From Sphacelaria rigidula (taxonomy: Eukaryota; Phaeophyceae; Sphacelariales): a stretch of 29,446 nt of DNA. The position numbers and the translations under genes are program-made. Every line of letters begins with the position of its first letter. Position 1 is the stretch's first letter. Of this stretch, positions 24,801 to 27,800 are shown piece after piece. The stretch is from the NCBI GenBank assembly GCA_964200075.2, contig CAXNAA020000081.1, positions 1 through 29,446 of the forward strand, in the 5' to 3' direction. Under the pieces are notes generated by a model. That model had not been told where the DNA came from and made no database searches. It saw nothing but the letters and a program-made list of their open reading frames with translations.

Positions 24801-27800
24801 ATCCTGGTTAACTGTCGGCTCAACAGGCCTAGAACTGAACCAAGCGTGAAATTTTGGGTGTTACACCGCGGCGCCCCTGTAATGTACGTGATACAGGTGA
24901 CTTTACTTATGAAGGTCGGCAGTTCGAATCCCGACATATCCTCATTGTTGTCGCTGAACTTGGTTCCGTCGTGTGAGATAATATATTATGCAGTACACTT
25001 TTTCTTTTCTTTTTACAAGCAGCAGAGCGTGCAAGAATGACCAGGTTGGTCTGTGCAGTTCACAGCGATCTGCTTGAATCGGGCTGGTTCTGGAAACTGA
25101 TGAAGTTGTGTGCTGAGGAGTTCTACGTTTTGCGACTGGCGCAGCTCGTAGTCGACGTTGGCATGTACTTAGCAGTGAGGTATTAATAGGCTCACCTAGC
25201 AATCATTCACATGAAGCAGTGAAGTGACGCCTTGTCATTTACTCGCTTTCAAGTGCGTTTGCGTGCCTTCGTCCCTCTCTTCGTTGCTTGTTCGCTGTCT
25301 TCATCTTTCGTGTTTGATTTTTTTCTTTGGTTCTGTTGCCTCTAGGATGTCACGTGTTTCTCCATGATACGTCTCTCCAATTTCGCACCTCACTCGTCTC
25401 TCGGTGTTTGTGTGTGTCTTCGTGATATTGTCGTGTGCAGTCGATGATCGCCCAGGAGGACGATGCTCGGCTGATGTGGGTTGTAACGGTTCCAGCCATC
25501 TGGTCCAACTTCGGCAAACGATTCATGCGTGCAGCGTCACACCGCGCGGGGCTCATCGCGGATGAGAACGATATGCAGGTGATGTGGTCATCCCAAATAA
25601 GTGACCATTGCTGTAGTCATTGTGCTGGATAGGGCACGTGGAAGCCGGATGTAATGAAAACACGCTGTCGATTTGCCCATAGCCGCTGTAATATTGTTGT
25701 GAAATAAACTGGTAACTGTCGCGGATACAATATTCTCAGTGGCAGTGTGTATATACTGTAGCCGCGGTGTTCGTCTCTTGTTTCCCTGCTTGGAACTTGT
25801 CTAGCGGATAGTCGAGCAGCGGATAGTACAAGGTGGTATATTCGCACCGTGGGACAATCATCTTCCAATGTAGTGCGCTTGAAAGTGGTGTCATCTTTCA
25901 CCCGCGAATTGGTTGAACATGCAGCAGGAGATAGCGCGGGAATGAGTCACCGATGGTCAGTCGCTAGTCCGTGAGGCTTTGATGGCCGGGATATTTCACA
26001 CCCTGGACAAAAGATTCTATTGTAAAAAAATATACTGCGTACAGTATGGAGTGTATTGCCTGTTGCAATAGGCGCAATGGTCGATACCGTATGAAATACA
26101 CTTTTTGACCGTGTATTCGATTGTCCAGGGTGTTCAAGATTTGAAGTGCAGCAATGGTGCCGGTCCGCACGGGTGACTTGACTCCGTCTTCCTGTCCTGT
26201 CACTCCGCAACTGCTTGTTACTATTTTGTCATTTTTGAATTAACAGGGTCTGAAGCTCTGCCTAGAGCCAGAGGCGGCGTGCTTGGCCGTGGAATCTAGT
26301 AACCAGGGGGTGGGAAACTGGGTTCCAGGGGATAAGGTGCGCAGCAGGATTCACTCTTCTTCTTGCACATGACGGTTGATCTCGCGTTTTAGACCTGTGA
26401 GAGCGCACGATGCCTCCCCCCCCTCCTCTTCTCTCTCATGTGCGCGAGTTCCAATGGTCGGTCGCGGGTGAAACGTTTGTATTGGTCTGGTAAGGGGCTG
26501 TAATTAACATTCCAAAGATGGGCTGGCCATATTTTTGTCAAGAGACGAAATAACAATTTTTCCAAGGATGAGTATTTTTCCGGCGGAAGTGGTGCCCCTC
26601 TGTTTTGTATACAACTCAATATAGGAACCCTTTGCGGTGTAGGGTAGAAGATCAGCTTTTGATGTTACTGGTGTTGAGCTGACATGCGTTTCGGTATTGG
26701 ATGGAACTCATGACTTTTCAACCCTTGCCGGGTTCCTCTTTACTTTTTTACCTTCACCTTGAATTTGCCTCTGGGATCTTGGCTACCTACTGCTGAGCAT
26801 AGGGGGAGAATTTCAATTGTGATTATTCGAGTACTGTGCAACAACAGCCGCGGTTCGATTCCTTGTGACTTAATACATCATGTTGCTGTTGTTGTTGTTG
26901 ATGCTGCTGCTGCTGCTGCTGCTGCTCGTTTTTACTAATGCATACGAAACGCACAAATGTGATATCAGGTGATGGTGCTGGACTGTGGTGGCGGTACTAT
27001 CGACATCACGTCCCACTTGGTGGAGAGCGCGGAGCCCTTGCAGCTCAGCGAATTGGCGGAGCCGTGCGGTGGGGCTTGGGGTAGCTCCATCGTTGACGCT
27101 CGATTCAAATCCTTCCTCCAGGTGTGCTGTACACTCGGCGTAATTTGTTCGTGATATGTTTTGAAGGGTTTGTGTCATCATCCGTTCAACAGACGAATTT
27201 TATTGATTCGAGGGTCATGTTGTATAATAGTTGTTTACGAGCCGGTCGCCCCGGTGGTTCATTTGGTCGACCTCATCGAACTTCTACGCCCTAGTCAAAA
27301 GATCACGTTGTCAAAAAAATTACTGCGTACAGTATGGTTTATTGCAATATACGGAATAGTCGACACTGTACGCAGTACACTTTTTGAAAATGTCGTCCGT
27401 TGTTCAGGGTGTGCAACCTACCCTGACGGTTATTAGGACGTGAGCTCGAATCTCTGTAAAGGTCACATGCATTGCAGTTCTTCTGACAAAATGTTGTAGT
27501 AGGGAGCGGAAAAGCGATTATTTCGTGAGTTGAACACGGGTCCTGCTCAACCACGGACGATGGAAATTGACGACAGAACCGTTCTCGCGATAAAACTTCA
27601 GGCAAGCACCGCAGAAGGGAGGTGGAGAAGAAAAAGGAAAAAAAACGATGTGTAACCTCGGCTGGTGCACCGACGTGCCCCGGACGATGTAGGCATCCAG
27701 CATGAAGGGGACGAATGCACCCACATATATACATCCATACACGCGCGTGGTGTGGGTCATTGTCTTTTTTTGTCCCCTTGAAGGAAGGAGGAAACCCCAC

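Larger units (their letters stand above)
21969..25440 (+). other. Intron 3 of the HSPA12-like gene, 3.5 kb
   Basis: The donor is GTGAGT; the acceptor is TGTGTGCAG after a long T/C/G-rich tract starting about 25250. Contents: an AT microsatellite near 22043-22070, a GC hairpin at 22175-22203, the full-length E element 22263-22760, the S1 SINE 23123-23412, an inverted-repeat element fragment at 23904-24020, the C foldback 24073-24483, and the S1 SINE 24852-25151. I recognise nothing in 22770-23110, 23420-23900 or 24490-24840 beyond a poly-A run at about 24776-24791. Confidence 0.75.
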
